A stretch of DNA of 64,000 nt from contig JBBQPM010000007.1 of assembly GCA_038217425.1 (NCBI GenBank), positions 1-64,000 on the forward strand. Reading direction: 5' to 3'. Position numbers and translations under genes: made by a program. The notes under the pieces were generated by a model, which was not told where the DNA came from, did not search any database, and worked only from the letters and a program-made list of their open reading frames with translations. Position 1 is the stretch's first letter, and each line of letters opens with the position of its first letter. This document shows positions 27,029-35,718 of the stretch, in pieces. Source of the stretch: JAIEPT01 sp038217425 (GTDB lineage Bacteria; Planctomycetota; Planctomycetia; Gemmatales; Gemmataceae).

Positions 27029-27643
27029 ATGGCCTCACGCCCTCGAAATTACCTCGCGATCTTCTGGGCGCTGGCCCTCTGCGGACTCGCCGCGGATCTT
27101 TACACGAAGTACGCCGTATTCGAATGGAAATACGGCGGACCCGGTAGCCACAATATCCACAACGTCGTCGAAGGTGTTTTCCGCTTCGAAGTCAGGTACA
27201 CGGCTCAGCCGATCGATGAGCAGGCGCCGCTGGCCAAGTGGCAGAAGATCAGCGCGCCGTTCTTCCCGGAAGTCAATCACGGCGCCCTCTGGGGCTTCGG
27301 GCAAAACGCGAACCACATCTTCGCGATCATCAGCTTCCTGGCGGCTGCGGGCATCATCATCTGGAGCCTGCTCCCGGGCTCGCGCAGTCAGGGGTGGATG
27401 TGCTGCTCGCTCGGTTTGGTGCTCGCGGGGACGCTCGGCAATTTCTACGACCGCATCGTCTTCGACGGCGTCCGCGACTTCCTGCACTGGTACAAGTGGA
27501 TCAACTGGGCTGTGTTCAACATCGCCGACGTCTGCCTTGTGGTCGGCGCCTCCATGCTCATGCTCGAAGCGTTCTTCCACAAACCGGAAGAAGCCGAGCA
27601 ACTGACGCCTACACTTGCGGAAGCCGGCAGTAAATCAATCTAA
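27029..27643 (+). CDS. lspA: Signal peptidase II (lipoprotein signal peptidase)
   Basis: A 204-residue membrane protease that removes lipoprotein signal peptides. It has four hydrophobic segments, the NHGALWGFGQ equivalent of NxGxAFG, GTLGNFYDRIVFDGVRDFL with a catalytic Asp in VRDF, and FNIADVCLVVG with the second catalytic Asp. A ~35-residue periplasmic insertion between the first helix and NHGALW makes it longer than proteobacterial LspA. The start at ATG 27029 begins the first transmembrane region; the upstream frame is not coding-like. Confidence 0.9.
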   Translation: MASRPRNYLAIFWALALCGLAADLYTKYAVFEWKYGGPGSHNIHNVVEGVFRFEVRYTAQPIDEQAPLAKWQKISAPFFPEVNHGALWGFGQNANHIFAIISFLAAAGIIIWSLLPGSRSQGWMCCSLGLVLAGTLGNFYDRIVFDGVRDFLHWYKWINWAVFNIADVCLVVGASMLMLEAFFHKPEEAEQLTPTLAEAGSKSI

Positions 27644-27649
27644 ATGAAG

Positions 27650-27732
27650 GACAAGCCACAGAGAGCACAGAGGAATCAGGAAAGAGCCTCCGATTTCTTT
27701 CTCTGAGTCCTCTGTGCTCTCTGTGGCTTGTC
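27650..27732. repeat. CACAGAG palindromic element, copy B
   Basis: A perfect 25-base inverted repeat: the left arm starts GACAAGCCACAGAGAGCACA at 27650 and the complementary right arm ends at 27732, around a 33-base purine/pyrimidine-biased centre. It is located between lspA and the PQQ-like gene. Confidence 0.93.
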
Positions 27733-27821
27733 TTTATGCTTCTTGACCTGACGCCAGAGTTTGCGATAATTATAACATCCTGCCGCTTTCTCTCTCTTCG
27801 CCGAATCCGGAGTATCCAACC

Positions 27822-29063
27822 ATGTTTCGTGCCTCCTGCGGACTCGTCATGAGTCTCGTCCTCGCCTCGTCTTTATCCGCCAACAACTGGGAACGCTTCC
27901 GGGGGCCCAATGGGACCGGCGTCGCTGCCGACAAGACCATCCCCGTCGAGTTCGGGCCCAAGCAAAACGTCCTCTGGAAAGTCGCGATCCCCGGCAAAGG
28001 CCATTCAAGCCCCATCATCTGGGGCGAGAAACTTTTCACCCAAACCGCCCCCACCCCCGGCGAACGTTCCCTGCTGTGCCTGAACGTCAAGGACGGATCC
28101 AAGGTCTGGGAAACGAAACTCCCCGGCGTGGCCGCCAAGATCCACAAGCTCAACTCGCTCGCCTCGGCGACCCCCGCCTGCGACGGCGAAATGGTCTATG
28201 CCGCCTTCTGGGACGGCAGCGACGTTACCCTCTACGCCTTCGACATCAAGGACGGCGCCAAGAAATGGGAGAAGAACCTCGGCAAATTCACCAGCCAGCA
28301 CGGCGCCGGCGTTAGCCCCGTCATCTTCCAGGACAAGGTCTTCTACCCGTTCGACATGGACGGCGGCTCGACCCTGTACGCCTTCGACAAAAAGTCCGGC
28401 AAACTCGCCTGGAAGTCGCCTCGCGATGCGTACCGCGCCTGCTATTCCATCCCGACGATTCTCGAACGATCCAACGGCAAGGCCGAACTGCTCGTCACCA
28501 GCACCACCGCGATCACCAGCTACGATCCGCACACCGGCAGCCGAAACTGGGACTGGAAGTGGACCTTCACCTCGAAGATGCCGCTGCGCACCATCGCCTC
28601 GACCGTGGAAGCCGACGGCATGATCTACGCGGCCAGCGGCGACGGCGGCGGCGATCGACACGCGGTCGCGCTCAAGCTGCCGACCGTCCAGAGCGCCGCT
28701 CCGGTCGAAGTCTGGGACAACAAAAAGCAAATGCCGTACGTCCCCAGCGTGCTGACGCGCGACGGCTACATCTACTTCGTCAACGACAGCGGCTTCGCCG
28801 GCTGCTTCGAAGCCAAGACCGGCAAGGAGATCTGGTTCGAACGCCTCGGCTCCAAGTTCTACGCCTCGCCGATCATGATCGACGGTAAGATGTACGCCGC
28901 CAGCGAGGACGGCAACGTCTTCGTGATCGCCTGCGAGCCGAAGTACGAGTTGCTGGCCCGCAACCGCTTCGAGGAATTGATCCACGCCACGCCCGCGGTC
29001 GCCGACGAACGCCTTTTCATTCGCACCGGCAGCACCCTCTTCTGCATCGGCACGAAGAAGTAA
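27822..29063 (+). CDS. Secreted PQQ-like beta-propeller protein
   Basis: A 413-residue protein with a signal peptide (MFRASCGLVMSLVLASSLSA) followed by WERFRGPNGTGVA, the usual opening of planctomycete outer-membrane-assembly-like/PQQ-repeat proteins. Repeating blades are visible: LLCLNVKDGSKVWETKL, LYAFDIKDGAKKWEKNL, LYAFDKKSGKLAWKS and CFEAKTGKEIWFERL. It is predicted to form an eight-bladed propeller in the periplasm. Catalytic PQQ use is not supported; a scaffold or binding role is more likely. Confidence 0.88.
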   Translation: MFRASCGLVMSLVLASSLSANNWERFRGPNGTGVAADKTIPVEFGPKQNVLWKVAIPGKGHSSPIIWGEKLFTQTAPTPGERSLLCLNVKDGSKVWETKLPGVAAKIHKLNSLASATPACDGEMVYAAFWDGSDVTLYAFDIKDGAKKWEKNLGKFTSQHGAGVSPVIFQDKVFYPFDMDGGSTLYAFDKKSGKLAWKSPRDAYRACYSIPTILERSNGKAELLVTSTTAITSYDPHTGSRNWDWKWTFTSKMPLRTIASTVEADGMIYAASGDGGGDRHAVALKLPTVQSAAPVEVWDNKKQMPYVPSVLTRDGYIYFVNDSGFAGCFEAKTGKEIWFERLGSKFYASPIMIDGKMYAASEDGNVFVIACEPKYELLARNRFEELIHATPAVADERLFIRTGSTLFCIGTKK

Positions 29064-29098
29064 AGGTTCTGCGAAACTACAAATGACCGTCACCCCAT

Positions 29099-29150
29099 AA
29101 TTCGTTTGGCGCTCGCGGACTCTGCCGCGAACGCTAAACGAATTTTGTTT
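29099..29150 (+). terminator. Terminator-like hairpin (CGTTTAGCG family)
   Basis: AATTCGTTTGGCGCTCGCGG (29099-29118) pairs imperfectly with CCGCGAACGCTAAACGAATT (29125-29144), followed by T-rich TTGTTTTG. It ends the PQQ-like transcript before the convergent receptor gene. The same CGTTTAGCG arms occur at 38031-38068, and a left arm begins at 63966. Confidence 0.75.
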
Positions 29151-29152
29151 TG

Positions 29153-31441
29153 TTAAAACCTCAACTCATATCCGACGCGAAGGTCCGAACCCGGAGCGTC
29201 CAGGCCGCTCCCCAGGATGCGGTAGTTCTGATCGAAAAGGTTGTACCAGCCCATCGTGAAACGCCCGCCGCGCTGGAGGTCGAGTCCGCCGCGAACGTTG
29301 AACGTTTGCCAGGCGGCTTCCCCCCCGATCGGCACGCGGATGTCGTTGCGGTCGAAGGCGCCCAGGTCGCGGTACGCAGACATCATATCGGTAAATCCCT
29401 CGAGGAAGAACGAGAACGTTTGCGCCCGGTACGTGTAGCGGCTGCCGAGGGTGAGGAACGCGGGGAGCGTGCGCGCCGGCTCGTTGCGGGACTCGTTGTA
29501 GGCGTACGAATCGCTGCCCGCGACGAAGACGCTGATCGCGTCCGTGAGCAGGTACTGGGCTTCGAACTCGATGCCGTCGGTGAAGCCTTCGGAGTTTTGC
29601 CGGGTGATGGTGTTGCCGGGAGGCGGGGTGAAGGTCCGCGCGATCAGGCTGTTCGCGTTGGTGTGGTAGAACGTGACCTGGCCCGAGAAGCGCTCGCCGA
29701 GGTAGCGAAAGCCGGTCTCGAAGTTGATGACCTGATCGGAATTCAGGTCAACGTTGCCGTTGTCGATGCCCACGCCGGTCTGGCGCTCGGCGGCGCCAAG
29801 GTCTTCGAGGTTGGGGGCGCGAAAGCCCTGGGAGACGCTGCCCAGGAACGCGAGGTTATCGGTGAGGCGGTAGTTGAAGCCGGCTTCGCCGACCCAGTCG
29901 CTGAATTGTTTGTCGAACTTGACGGGCCCGTTGACGCCGGCGCCGAGAAAGCGTGCGGTCCCCTTGGCGTTGATGTCGCTGTAGCGAACGCCGCTGGTGA
30001 CGGTGAGGTCTTGCGTCGGCGTCCAGGTGTCGAAAAGGAAAAGCCCGAACTGACGGTAGGCGCCGTCGGGAGGCAGGGTAGGCGTCGCCGGAACGACGGC
30101 AGCGGCGCCAGTCTTGGAGAAGCGGGTGCCATCGACCGTTTCGTAAGTGAAGATGCCGCCGTAGGAAAGCGTGTGATTCTGACCCAACCGGGTGTAGGCG
30201 CGCAGGTCGAAGCCGCCGTAGTTCACTTCTTCGATGGATTCGCGCTCGCGCCGGGTCACAGGTGTGAGGCCGCCCATGTTGTTGGAGTTGGCCAGGAGCA
30301 GATCACGTTCGCGTTCGATCCGGCGCTGCAAGAAGGCGGTGAGTTGCAGGCTGTTGATGAGGCCCGGGGCGTCGTCGAGCAGGTTCAGGCGGAGGTATCC
30401 GAAGTCGCGGCTTTGATCGGCGGACGTCGGGTTGTTGCCGAAGCGCGTCGGATCGACCTGCGGCAAGGGAAAGCGGTCGGTGCGCGGCACGTTGTTCTGG
30501 AAGAAGTGCTGGTAGACGAAGGTGAGGGTGGCGTTTTCATTGAGGAGATAATCGAAGCGGACGTCGCCGGCCATCTGGTCATAGCCGACGGCGGTTTCGG
30601 GATAGAAGACGCCTTCGCCGGAGTGCCAGTTGCGGCTGTTGAAGTAGGAACCGCCCATGAAGAAGCCGAGGCAGCCGACGTTGCCTTCGGTTTCGACGCG
30701 GTTGTAGATGGACTCGGTGGCGCTGCTGTACTCCCCCATCAAACCTCCATTGAGGCCGAAATCGCTCGAGAAGTTGGTTCGGCGTTTGGTGTTGATATTG
30801 AGGACGCCGCCCAGGGCTCCGGAGCCGTAAAGGACGCTGGCGGGGCCGCGGAGGACGTCGATGCTTTGAATCGAACCGGGGTCGAAGAAGTTGAGGTACT
30901 GGACGTTGCCGAAGCGCCAGCCGGAGTCGTTGATGGGGATGCCGTCGACGGTGATGACGTTTTGATTGCCGTTGCGTCCGCGGATGATGAGGGATCCGCC
31001 GCCGGCGTTGGTGCGCTGGACGAGGATGCCGGGGAGCCGCTGCAGGGCGTCGGCCGTGGTGGTGAAGTTGCCTTCCTGCAAATACTGCGGGCTCAGGGAG
31101 GCGATTGAGCGCGGATTATTGAAGAGGGAGAGAGGCGCGCCGGTGCCCAGGGGGTTGAGGCCGGAATAGTTGCCGAAGCCCTGGGCGGCAAAGAGAGAGG
31201 AACCGGCAACGTCGTTCGTTCCGGCGGGAGCGCCCGTTCCGGGATCGGGCATCGAGCCGAGCGGTGTGGGGAGCGTCGTCGGAAGAGGCGCCGGGGGAGT
31301 GATTTTGGGGGCGGTCACTTCGGTGGGGGGGAAAGTGCTTTCCTTCTTTGGCGCGCCTTCTTGACCCCACGCCGGGATCAACGCGCCCAGCGCCAGGCAG
31401 CAGGCGCCGAGGGCCCGTGCCCATTTTTCCATCATCCGCAT
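29153..31441 (-). CDS. TonB-dependent outer membrane receptor
   Basis: A 762-residue receptor with a signal peptide ending near AWGQ, a Pro/Thr-rich N-terminal stretch (TonB-box region), a plug domain (residues ~100-210; LQRLPGILVQRTNAGGGSLI, DVLRGPASVLYGSGALGGVLN) and a 22-strand barrel ending LRVGYELRF with the usual terminal Phe. It takes up a scarce ligand using TonB energy; plug features resemble siderophore/cobalamin receptors but the ligand is unknown. It is divergent from a TonB gene, supporting a functional pair. The longer upstream frame runs through repeats and was rejected. Confidence 0.92.
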   Translation of the reverse strand: MRMMEKWARALGACCLALGALIPAWGQEGAPKKESTFPPTEVTAPKITPPAPLPTTLPTPLGSMPDPGTGAPAGTNDVAGSSLFAAQGFGNYSGLNPLGTGAPLSLFNNPRSIASLSPQYLQEGNFTTTADALQRLPGILVQRTNAGGGSLIIRGRNGNQNVITVDGIPINDSGWRFGNVQYLNFFDPGSIQSIDVLRGPASVLYGSGALGGVLNINTKRRTNFSSDFGLNGGLMGEYSSATESIYNRVETEGNVGCLGFFMGGSYFNSRNWHSGEGVFYPETAVGYDQMAGDVRFDYLLNENATLTFVYQHFFQNNVPRTDRFPLPQVDPTRFGNNPTSADQSRDFGYLRLNLLDDAPGLINSLQLTAFLQRRIERERDLLLANSNNMGGLTPVTRRERESIEEVNYGGFDLRAYTRLGQNHTLSYGGIFTYETVDGTRFSKTGAAAVVPATPTLPPDGAYRQFGLFLFDTWTPTQDLTVTSGVRYSDINAKGTARFLGAGVNGPVKFDKQFSDWVGEAGFNYRLTDNLAFLGSVSQGFRAPNLEDLGAAERQTGVGIDNGNVDLNSDQVINFETGFRYLGERFSGQVTFYHTNANSLIARTFTPPPGNTITRQNSEGFTDGIEFEAQYLLTDAISVFVAGSDSYAYNESRNEPARTLPAFLTLGSRYTYRAQTFSFFLEGFTDMMSAYRDLGAFDRNDIRVPIGGEAAWQTFNVRGGLDLQRGGRFTMGWYNLFDQNYRILGSGLDAPGSDLRVGYELRF

Positions 31442-31919
31442 TTCACGAGATCCTTGTTGCAAGGGGATCTCGGCCGCGGGAAGCGAGCATCGTGCCAAAA
31501 CGATCTGTGAGGTCCACCCCATCCTCGGCAGGACGTTTCGAGCACGAGCCGTTTCGCTTCTCGCGCCGAAATCCCAAACCTTGAGACGTCCGCCGAGACT
31601 CCTCTCGGCGATACTACTTTCTTTCGGAATGAGGCCGAGGAGGCATGCAGCGTTTGGCCTGGGGCGATGAAACAATAGCGGACGTCCGAATGCGTATCGC
31701 GAACGATGTGAAAAGCTGTTACAATCAGAAGCGGTATTGTTGTCCGCGTGAAGTTTCCCGATCGCCGCAGGAAACTTCAGATAGCCCGCAGCGCTGGCAA
31801 GGACGAAACAGCACGCGAGTGGCCGAGTTTCGTCCTTGCTAGCGCTGCAGGCTATCAAAAAGCAAGGTTAGCTCCGCCTTGCGTCGTCGTCATGTCTTGT
31901 AGGAGAATCGACCCGCAAT
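31442..31919. other. Divergent regulatory region between receptor and TonB
   Basis: Contains two inverted repeats (31750-31778 and 31780-31856) and no gene. I looked for a cobalamin riboswitch upstream of the receptor and found no convincing B12-box. Confidence 0.5.
31780..31856. repeat. 30-base inverted repeat
   Basis: GATAGCCCGCAGCGCTGGCA at 31780, continuing to 31809, is complementary to 31827-31856 (ending AGCGCTGCAGGCTATC), around a 17-base loop. A smaller hairpin GAAGTTTCC/GGAAACTTC (31750-31758, 31770-31778) lies just before it. Confidence 0.85.
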
Positions 31920-32687
31920 ATGAATCCGCTTTTCTTCGGCACGCTGATCTTTTCGGGCTGCACGCACGTCGCGTTGCTGTTCTGGTTCGGGACTTCGCCG
32001 GTCGAAGCGAAGGTGCGACTGACGCACGGCGAAACATTCTTGCAAACGGTCCTTTCCCAGCCCAGCCAACCCAGCCCCGACCTCGTCGGCAATTCCGGAA
32101 AGCGGCTCCAGGATCCGCCTATCGAAGCCGTGAAGAAAGCACAATCTCAGCCGCCCAGCCGGCCCCTTTCGGAGCAGTGGAACGAACTCCTGGTCCGCTC
32201 CGACGATCTGTTGCAAAAAGCGTCCGCTCAGGTCGCGAAGGCGCTACCCAGGAAGCCCTTACCGCGCGCACCGGAGAAGACGCCCGTTGCGCCGAAGCCG
32301 GAATTGGTCGTGACTTCACCCGCGGCGCCGTCGACGCCGACTGCACCTGAGGCGTCGGTCTCCAGTAGTCCGCAGCCGGCCAGCCCTCCGCCGCAATCCA
32401 GGACCCAAGGGTGGATTCAGGCACGACGCCGCAGTAATAGCAGGCCGGCTTACCCCGACGAAGCGATCCGAAACAACTGGCAAGGCGAGGTGTCGTTGCG
32501 ACTGTATATCTCCCCCGCGGGCTCCGTGCAAAAGGTCGAGATCGTCAAGAGTTCCGGCCATCCCCTCCTGGACGACGCCGCGGCGCGGTTCTTCCAGGCA
32601 GAGTTGTTCGAACCGGCGCGCGAGGACGGCGTGCCGGTCTTCTCAATCGGCATCATGCCCGTCCCGTTTAGGCTCACCGAACGCTGA
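31920..32687 (+). CDS. TonB energy transducer
   Basis: A 255-residue TonB-family protein. It has an N-terminal membrane segment (MNPLFFGTLIFSGCTHVALLFWF), a long Pro/Ser/Lys-rich periplasm-spanning linker (residues ~45-165) and a C-terminal TonB domain: RPAYPDEAIRNNWQGEVSLR, ISPAGSVQKVEIVKSSGHPLLDDAA and FEPAREDGVPV. It connects ExbBD energy to the adjacent divergent receptor. No exbB/exbD is in the window. Confidence 0.9.
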   Translation: MNPLFFGTLIFSGCTHVALLFWFGTSPVEAKVRLTHGETFLQTVLSQPSQPSPDLVGNSGKRLQDPPIEAVKKAQSQPPSRPLSEQWNELLVRSDDLLQKASAQVAKALPRKPLPRAPEKTPVAPKPELVVTSPAAPSTPTAPEASVSSSPQPASPPPQSRTQGWIQARRRSNSRPAYPDEAIRNNWQGEVSLRLYISPAGSVQKVEIVKSSGHPLLDDAAARFFQAELFEPAREDGVPVFSIGIMPVPFRLTER

Positions 32688-32811
32688 GCCCCTCTTTCTT
32701 CCGCATCCCTCGTGCCTATCATGGCATTGTCGGAAACACTCCCGATTCGTTGAGCGCTTCCTCGGGCCCTTGCGAGCGCTCAACGGGGACCATCCACCAC
32801 GCGAGATCGGC

Positions 32812-33696
32812 ATGCAAACGCTTCCCCTCGTCGAATCCCCGCCCTTGCCGCAGCGCCGACTCCCGAGTTGGCTCAAACGCCCGCTCCCCGTCGGCAACGA
32901 GAACGCGTTCACGCACAACCTCCTCCGCGAACTCAGGCTCGAAACCGTCTGCGAAAGCGCCCGCTGTCCCAATCGCCCCGAATGTTACTCGCAGCGCACC
33001 GCCACGTTCATGGTCATGGGCAACGTCTGCACCAGGCCGTGCGGCTTCTGCTCCGTCCCCCGCGGCACGCCCGAACATCTCGAGGACGACGAACCCGAGC
33101 GCGTGGCCGAGGCGTCGCACCGACTGGGCCTGAAGCACGTCGTCATCACGTCCGTGACGCGCGACGATCTTCCCGACGGCGGCGCGGAGCACTTTTATCG
33201 CTGCGTCCTGGCCGTTCGCGCCCGCACTGGGGCCGTCGTGGAAGTTCTTACGCCAGACTTCTTAGGCGACAACGCTGCCATCGATCGCGTCATTGAGGCC
33301 CAACCCGAGGTCTTCAACCATAACACCGAGACCGTGCCGCGCTTCTACCGCAAGGTCCGCGGCCGAGCCGACTATCAGCGCACGCTCGACCTCCTGGCTC
33401 GCGTCAAAGAGAAGGCGCCGCACATTACGACGAAGTCGGGCCTGATGCTCGGCCTGGGCGAGACGCGCGAGGAACTTCTCGACACGCTCGGCGACCTGCG
33501 TCAGGCGGACTGCGATATGTTGACCCTGGGCCAATATTTGACGCCGACGCTCAAGCACGTGCCGGTCGCGCGCTACCTGCCGCCGGCGGAGTTCGACGAT
33601 CTCGCGGTTCTGGCTCGGTCGCTCGGTTTCAAGCACGTCGCCAGCGGGCCGTACGTCCGGTCGAGTTATCATGCGGGCGAGATGGTCCATGCGTAG
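32812..33696 (+). CDS. lipA: Lipoyl synthase
   Basis: A 294-residue radical SAM enzyme inserting two sulfurs into octanoyl groups on lipoyl domains. It has the auxiliary-cluster cysteines CESARCPNRPEC, the radical SAM motif CTRPCGFC, HNTETVPRFY, LMLGLGETREE and the C-terminal RSSYHA serine ligand motif. ATG 32812 follows standard length. It overlaps the next small lipoyl-fold gene: ATGCGTAG contains both the downstream start and the lipA stop. Confidence 0.97.
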   Translation: MQTLPLVESPPLPQRRLPSWLKRPLPVGNENAFTHNLLRELRLETVCESARCPNRPECYSQRTATFMVMGNVCTRPCGFCSVPRGTPEHLEDDEPERVAEASHRLGLKHVVITSVTRDDLPDGGAEHFYRCVLAVRARTGAVVEVLTPDFLGDNAAIDRVIEAQPEVFNHNTETVPRFYRKVRGRADYQRTLDLLARVKEKAPHITTKSGLMLGLGETREELLDTLGDLRQADCDMLTLGQYLTPTLKHVPVARYLPPAEFDDLAVLARSLGFKHVASGPYVRSSYHAGEMVHA

Positions 33697-33940
33697 ATTG
33701 GTCCACCTGCCGGAACTCGCCGCCAGATCGCCGAGGGTGAGCGTCTGGTGGGTCGCCGTGGGCGACGCGGTGTATGCGGGGGATCGGTTGGTGGAAGTCT
33801 TGGTGGACGGCGCCATCGTGGACGTGACGGCGCCAGTGTCGGGGACGCTGGCGGCGCGGCACGTCTTCGTCGATGAGCCAGTAGCGCCGGGGCAGCTGGT
33901 GGCGGAGATTGACGAGGACGTTTCGCAAGAAAATCACTAA
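33689..33940 (+). CDS. Small lipoyl-domain-like protein lacking the lipoylated lysine
   Basis: An 83-residue protein with a lipoyl/biotinyl hammerhead fold: VAVGDAVYAGDRLVEVLVDG, VDVTAPVSGTL and VDEPVAPGQLVAEIDED. In genuine lipoyl domains the central turn is DKA; here it is DGA, and the predicted protein contains no lysine at all, so it cannot be lipoylated or biotinylated at the usual site. It overlaps lipA and is surely co-transcribed. The last codons (ENH stop) lie in the left arm of a CACAGAG palindrome, so the tail may be altered. Confidence 0.75.
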   Translation: MRRLVHLPELAARSPRVSVWWVAVGDAVYAGDRLVEVLVDGAIVDVTAPVSGTLAARHVFVDEPVAPGQLVAEIDEDVSQENH

Positions 33941-34056
33941 CCACAGAGTCACAGAGAACACTGAGAAATGCGAGCAAGATAAAGAATTCCGAAGATTCTC
34001 GTCGCTCACTTCCCTCTCTCTTCTCTGTGCTCTCTGTGACTCTGTGGTTAGTGATT
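33932..34056. repeat. CACAGAG palindromic element, copy C
   Basis: The left arm at 33932-33966 (AATCACTAACCACAGAGTCA...) and the complementary right arm at 34022-34056 (...GACTCTGTGGTTAGTGATT) are ~35 bases each with few mismatches around a ~55-base centre. The left arm starts within the last codons of the lipoyl-like gene. Confidence 0.93.
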
Positions 34057-34086
34057 TGATTGAAACACTTGCAGGAGTTGCTAATC

Positions 34087-35586
34087 ATGTCCGCTCTCCA
34101 GAACGTCCCCATCCTGTGCGCCGGCCAGTGGCAGCCCGGCTCCTCGTCTCGATTCGGCGACGTCTTCAACCCGTCGACCGGTCAACCGATCGCGCGCGTG
34201 CCGCTCGCCAATGCCGGCGACGTCGACCGCGTCGTGCAGGCCGCCGCCGACGCCTTGCCCGCGTGGGCCGAGACGCCCGTCGTCGAGCGCGCCCGGGTCA
34301 TGTTTCGCTTCCGTGAGTTATTGCGCACGCATACCGACGACCTCGCCGCGCTCGTCACGCGTGAACACGGCAAGAGCCGAGCCGAGGCCCGCGCCAGCAT
34401 CCAGCGCGGCATCGAAATGGTCGAGTTCGCCTGCGGCATCCCCAGCCTGATCATGGGCCAGTGTTTAGAGAACATCGCCGCCCAGGTCGATTGCGAAACC
34501 ATGCGCCATCCCGTCGGCGTCTGCGCCGGCATCACGCCCTTTAACTTCCCGGTCATGGTTCCGCTCTGGATGTTCCCCGTCGCCCTCACCTGCGGCAACA
34601 CCTTCATCCTCAAGCCGTCGGATAAAGTCCCGCTGTCGGCCGTGCGCCTGGGCGAACTCCTCCTCGAAGCCGGCATTCCCGCGGGCGTCTTCAACATTCT
34701 GCACGGCGACAAGGAGTGCGTCGACGCCCTGCTAACCCATCCGAAAGTCGCCGCCATCTCCTTCGTCGGCTCGACGGGCGTCGCCAAGTACGTCTACGAA
34801 GTCGGCACGAAGCACGGCAAACGGGTCCAGGCCGCGGGCGGCGCCAAGAACCATCTCATCATCATGCCCGACGCCGATCTCGATCAGGCCGTCGCCGCCA
34901 TCTCCGGCTCCGCGTTCGGCTGCTCGGGCCAACGCTGCATGGCCGGTAGCGTCGCCGTCCCCATCGGCGCCGTCGGCGAACCCCTCGTCGATCGACTGGT
35001 CGCTTACGCCCAGAAGCTCAAAGTCGGCGCCACTGACGCCGGGCAAGACATCGACGTCGGCCCGCTCGTCACCGGAGCCCACCGCGACAAGGTCGCCGGC
35101 TACCTCGACGTCGCTCAACAAGAAGGCGCCGACGTTCGGCTCGACGGCCGCGAGTGCAAAATCCCTGGCGACGGCTTCCTGCTCGGCCCCAGCGTCGTCG
35201 ACCGTGTTGAGCCCGGCATGCGCCTGGCCAAGGAGGAAATCTTCGGTCCCGTCCTCTCCGTCGTCCGCGCCAGGGATCTCGACCAGGCGCTCGCCATCGG
35301 CAAGGAATCTCCGTTTGGCAACGGCGCCTCAATCTTCACGCGCGACGGGCACGCCGCCCGCGAATTCAAACGCCGAGCCAGCGCCGGAATGATCGGCATC
35401 AACGTCGGCGTCCCCGCGCCCATGGCCTGGTTCCCCTTCACCGGCTGGAACCATTCCTTCTTCGGCGACCTGCACATCCAGGGGACCGAGGGCGTGCACT
35501 TCTACACCCGCCAAAAAATGACCATGACGCGCTGGTTCGCGTCCCCCAAGGATTCGCATCTCGACCCGATCTGGAAAACAAAGTAA
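34087..35586 (+). CDS. mmsA: Methylmalonate-semialdehyde dehydrogenase (CoA-acylating)
   Basis: A 499-residue CoA-acylating dehydrogenase of valine and inositol catabolism, converting (methyl)malonate semialdehyde to propionyl- or acetyl-CoA. Family motifs: CAGITPFNFPVMVPLWMFP, FVGSTGVAKYVYEVG, QAAGGAKNHLIIMPDADLDQ, catalytic Cys in GCSGQRCMA, and GWNHSFFGDLHIQG near the C-terminus. GGAG lies nine bases before ATG 34087. It has no catabolic neighbours and is flanked on both sides by CACAGAG palindromes. Confidence 0.95.
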   Translation: MSALQNVPILCAGQWQPGSSSRFGDVFNPSTGQPIARVPLANAGDVDRVVQAAADALPAWAETPVVERARVMFRFRELLRTHTDDLAALVTREHGKSRAEARASIQRGIEMVEFACGIPSLIMGQCLENIAAQVDCETMRHPVGVCAGITPFNFPVMVPLWMFPVALTCGNTFILKPSDKVPLSAVRLGELLLEAGIPAGVFNILHGDKECVDALLTHPKVAAISFVGSTGVAKYVYEVGTKHGKRVQAAGGAKNHLIIMPDADLDQAVAAISGSAFGCSGQRCMAGSVAVPIGAVGEPLVDRLVAYAQKLKVGATDAGQDIDVGPLVTGAHRDKVAGYLDVAQQEGADVRLDGRECKIPGDGFLLGPSVVDRVEPGMRLAKEEIFGPVLSVVRARDLDQALAIGKESPFGNGASIFTRDGHAAREFKRRASAGMIGINVGVPAPMAWFPFTGWNHSFFGDLHIQGTEGVHFYTRQKMTMTRWFASPKDSHLDPIWKTK

Positions 35587-35590
35587 GAAA

Positions 35591-35683
35591 GATTAGTCAC
35601 AGAGGACACAGAGAAAAAATTTCCGAGTCCATCTCCTCTCTTCGTTTTTTCTCTGTGTCCTCTGTGAGCTCTGTGGCTAATTC
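35591..35683. repeat. CACAGAG palindromic element, copy D
   Basis: The left arm from 35591 contains GATTAGTCACAGAGGACACA and the right arm (35645-35683) reads TTTTTTCTCTGTGTCCTCTG then TGAGCTCTGTGGCTAATTC, so the right arm has an extra half-unit. It lies between mmsA and the GrpE-like gene. Confidence 0.9.
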
Positions 35684-35718
35684 TTCTTTTCCCTCGCCAA
35701 ACCCAAAAGGCCCAAACC

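Noticed and set aside
29150..31108. A 652-codon plus-strand open frame
   Set aside because: It is exactly antisense to the TonB-dependent receptor. Its translation is low-complexity Val/Ala/Glu-rich sequence with no family motif, a by-product of high GC content.
31442..31919. Possible cobalamin riboswitch upstream of the TonB-dependent receptor
   Set aside because: No convincing B12-box or conserved aptamer core was found; only unrelated inverted repeats.
23583..35683. CRISPR-like array of CACAGAG repeats
   Set aside because: The copies are isolated palindromes between genes, without regular spacing or spacers, and no cas genes are present.
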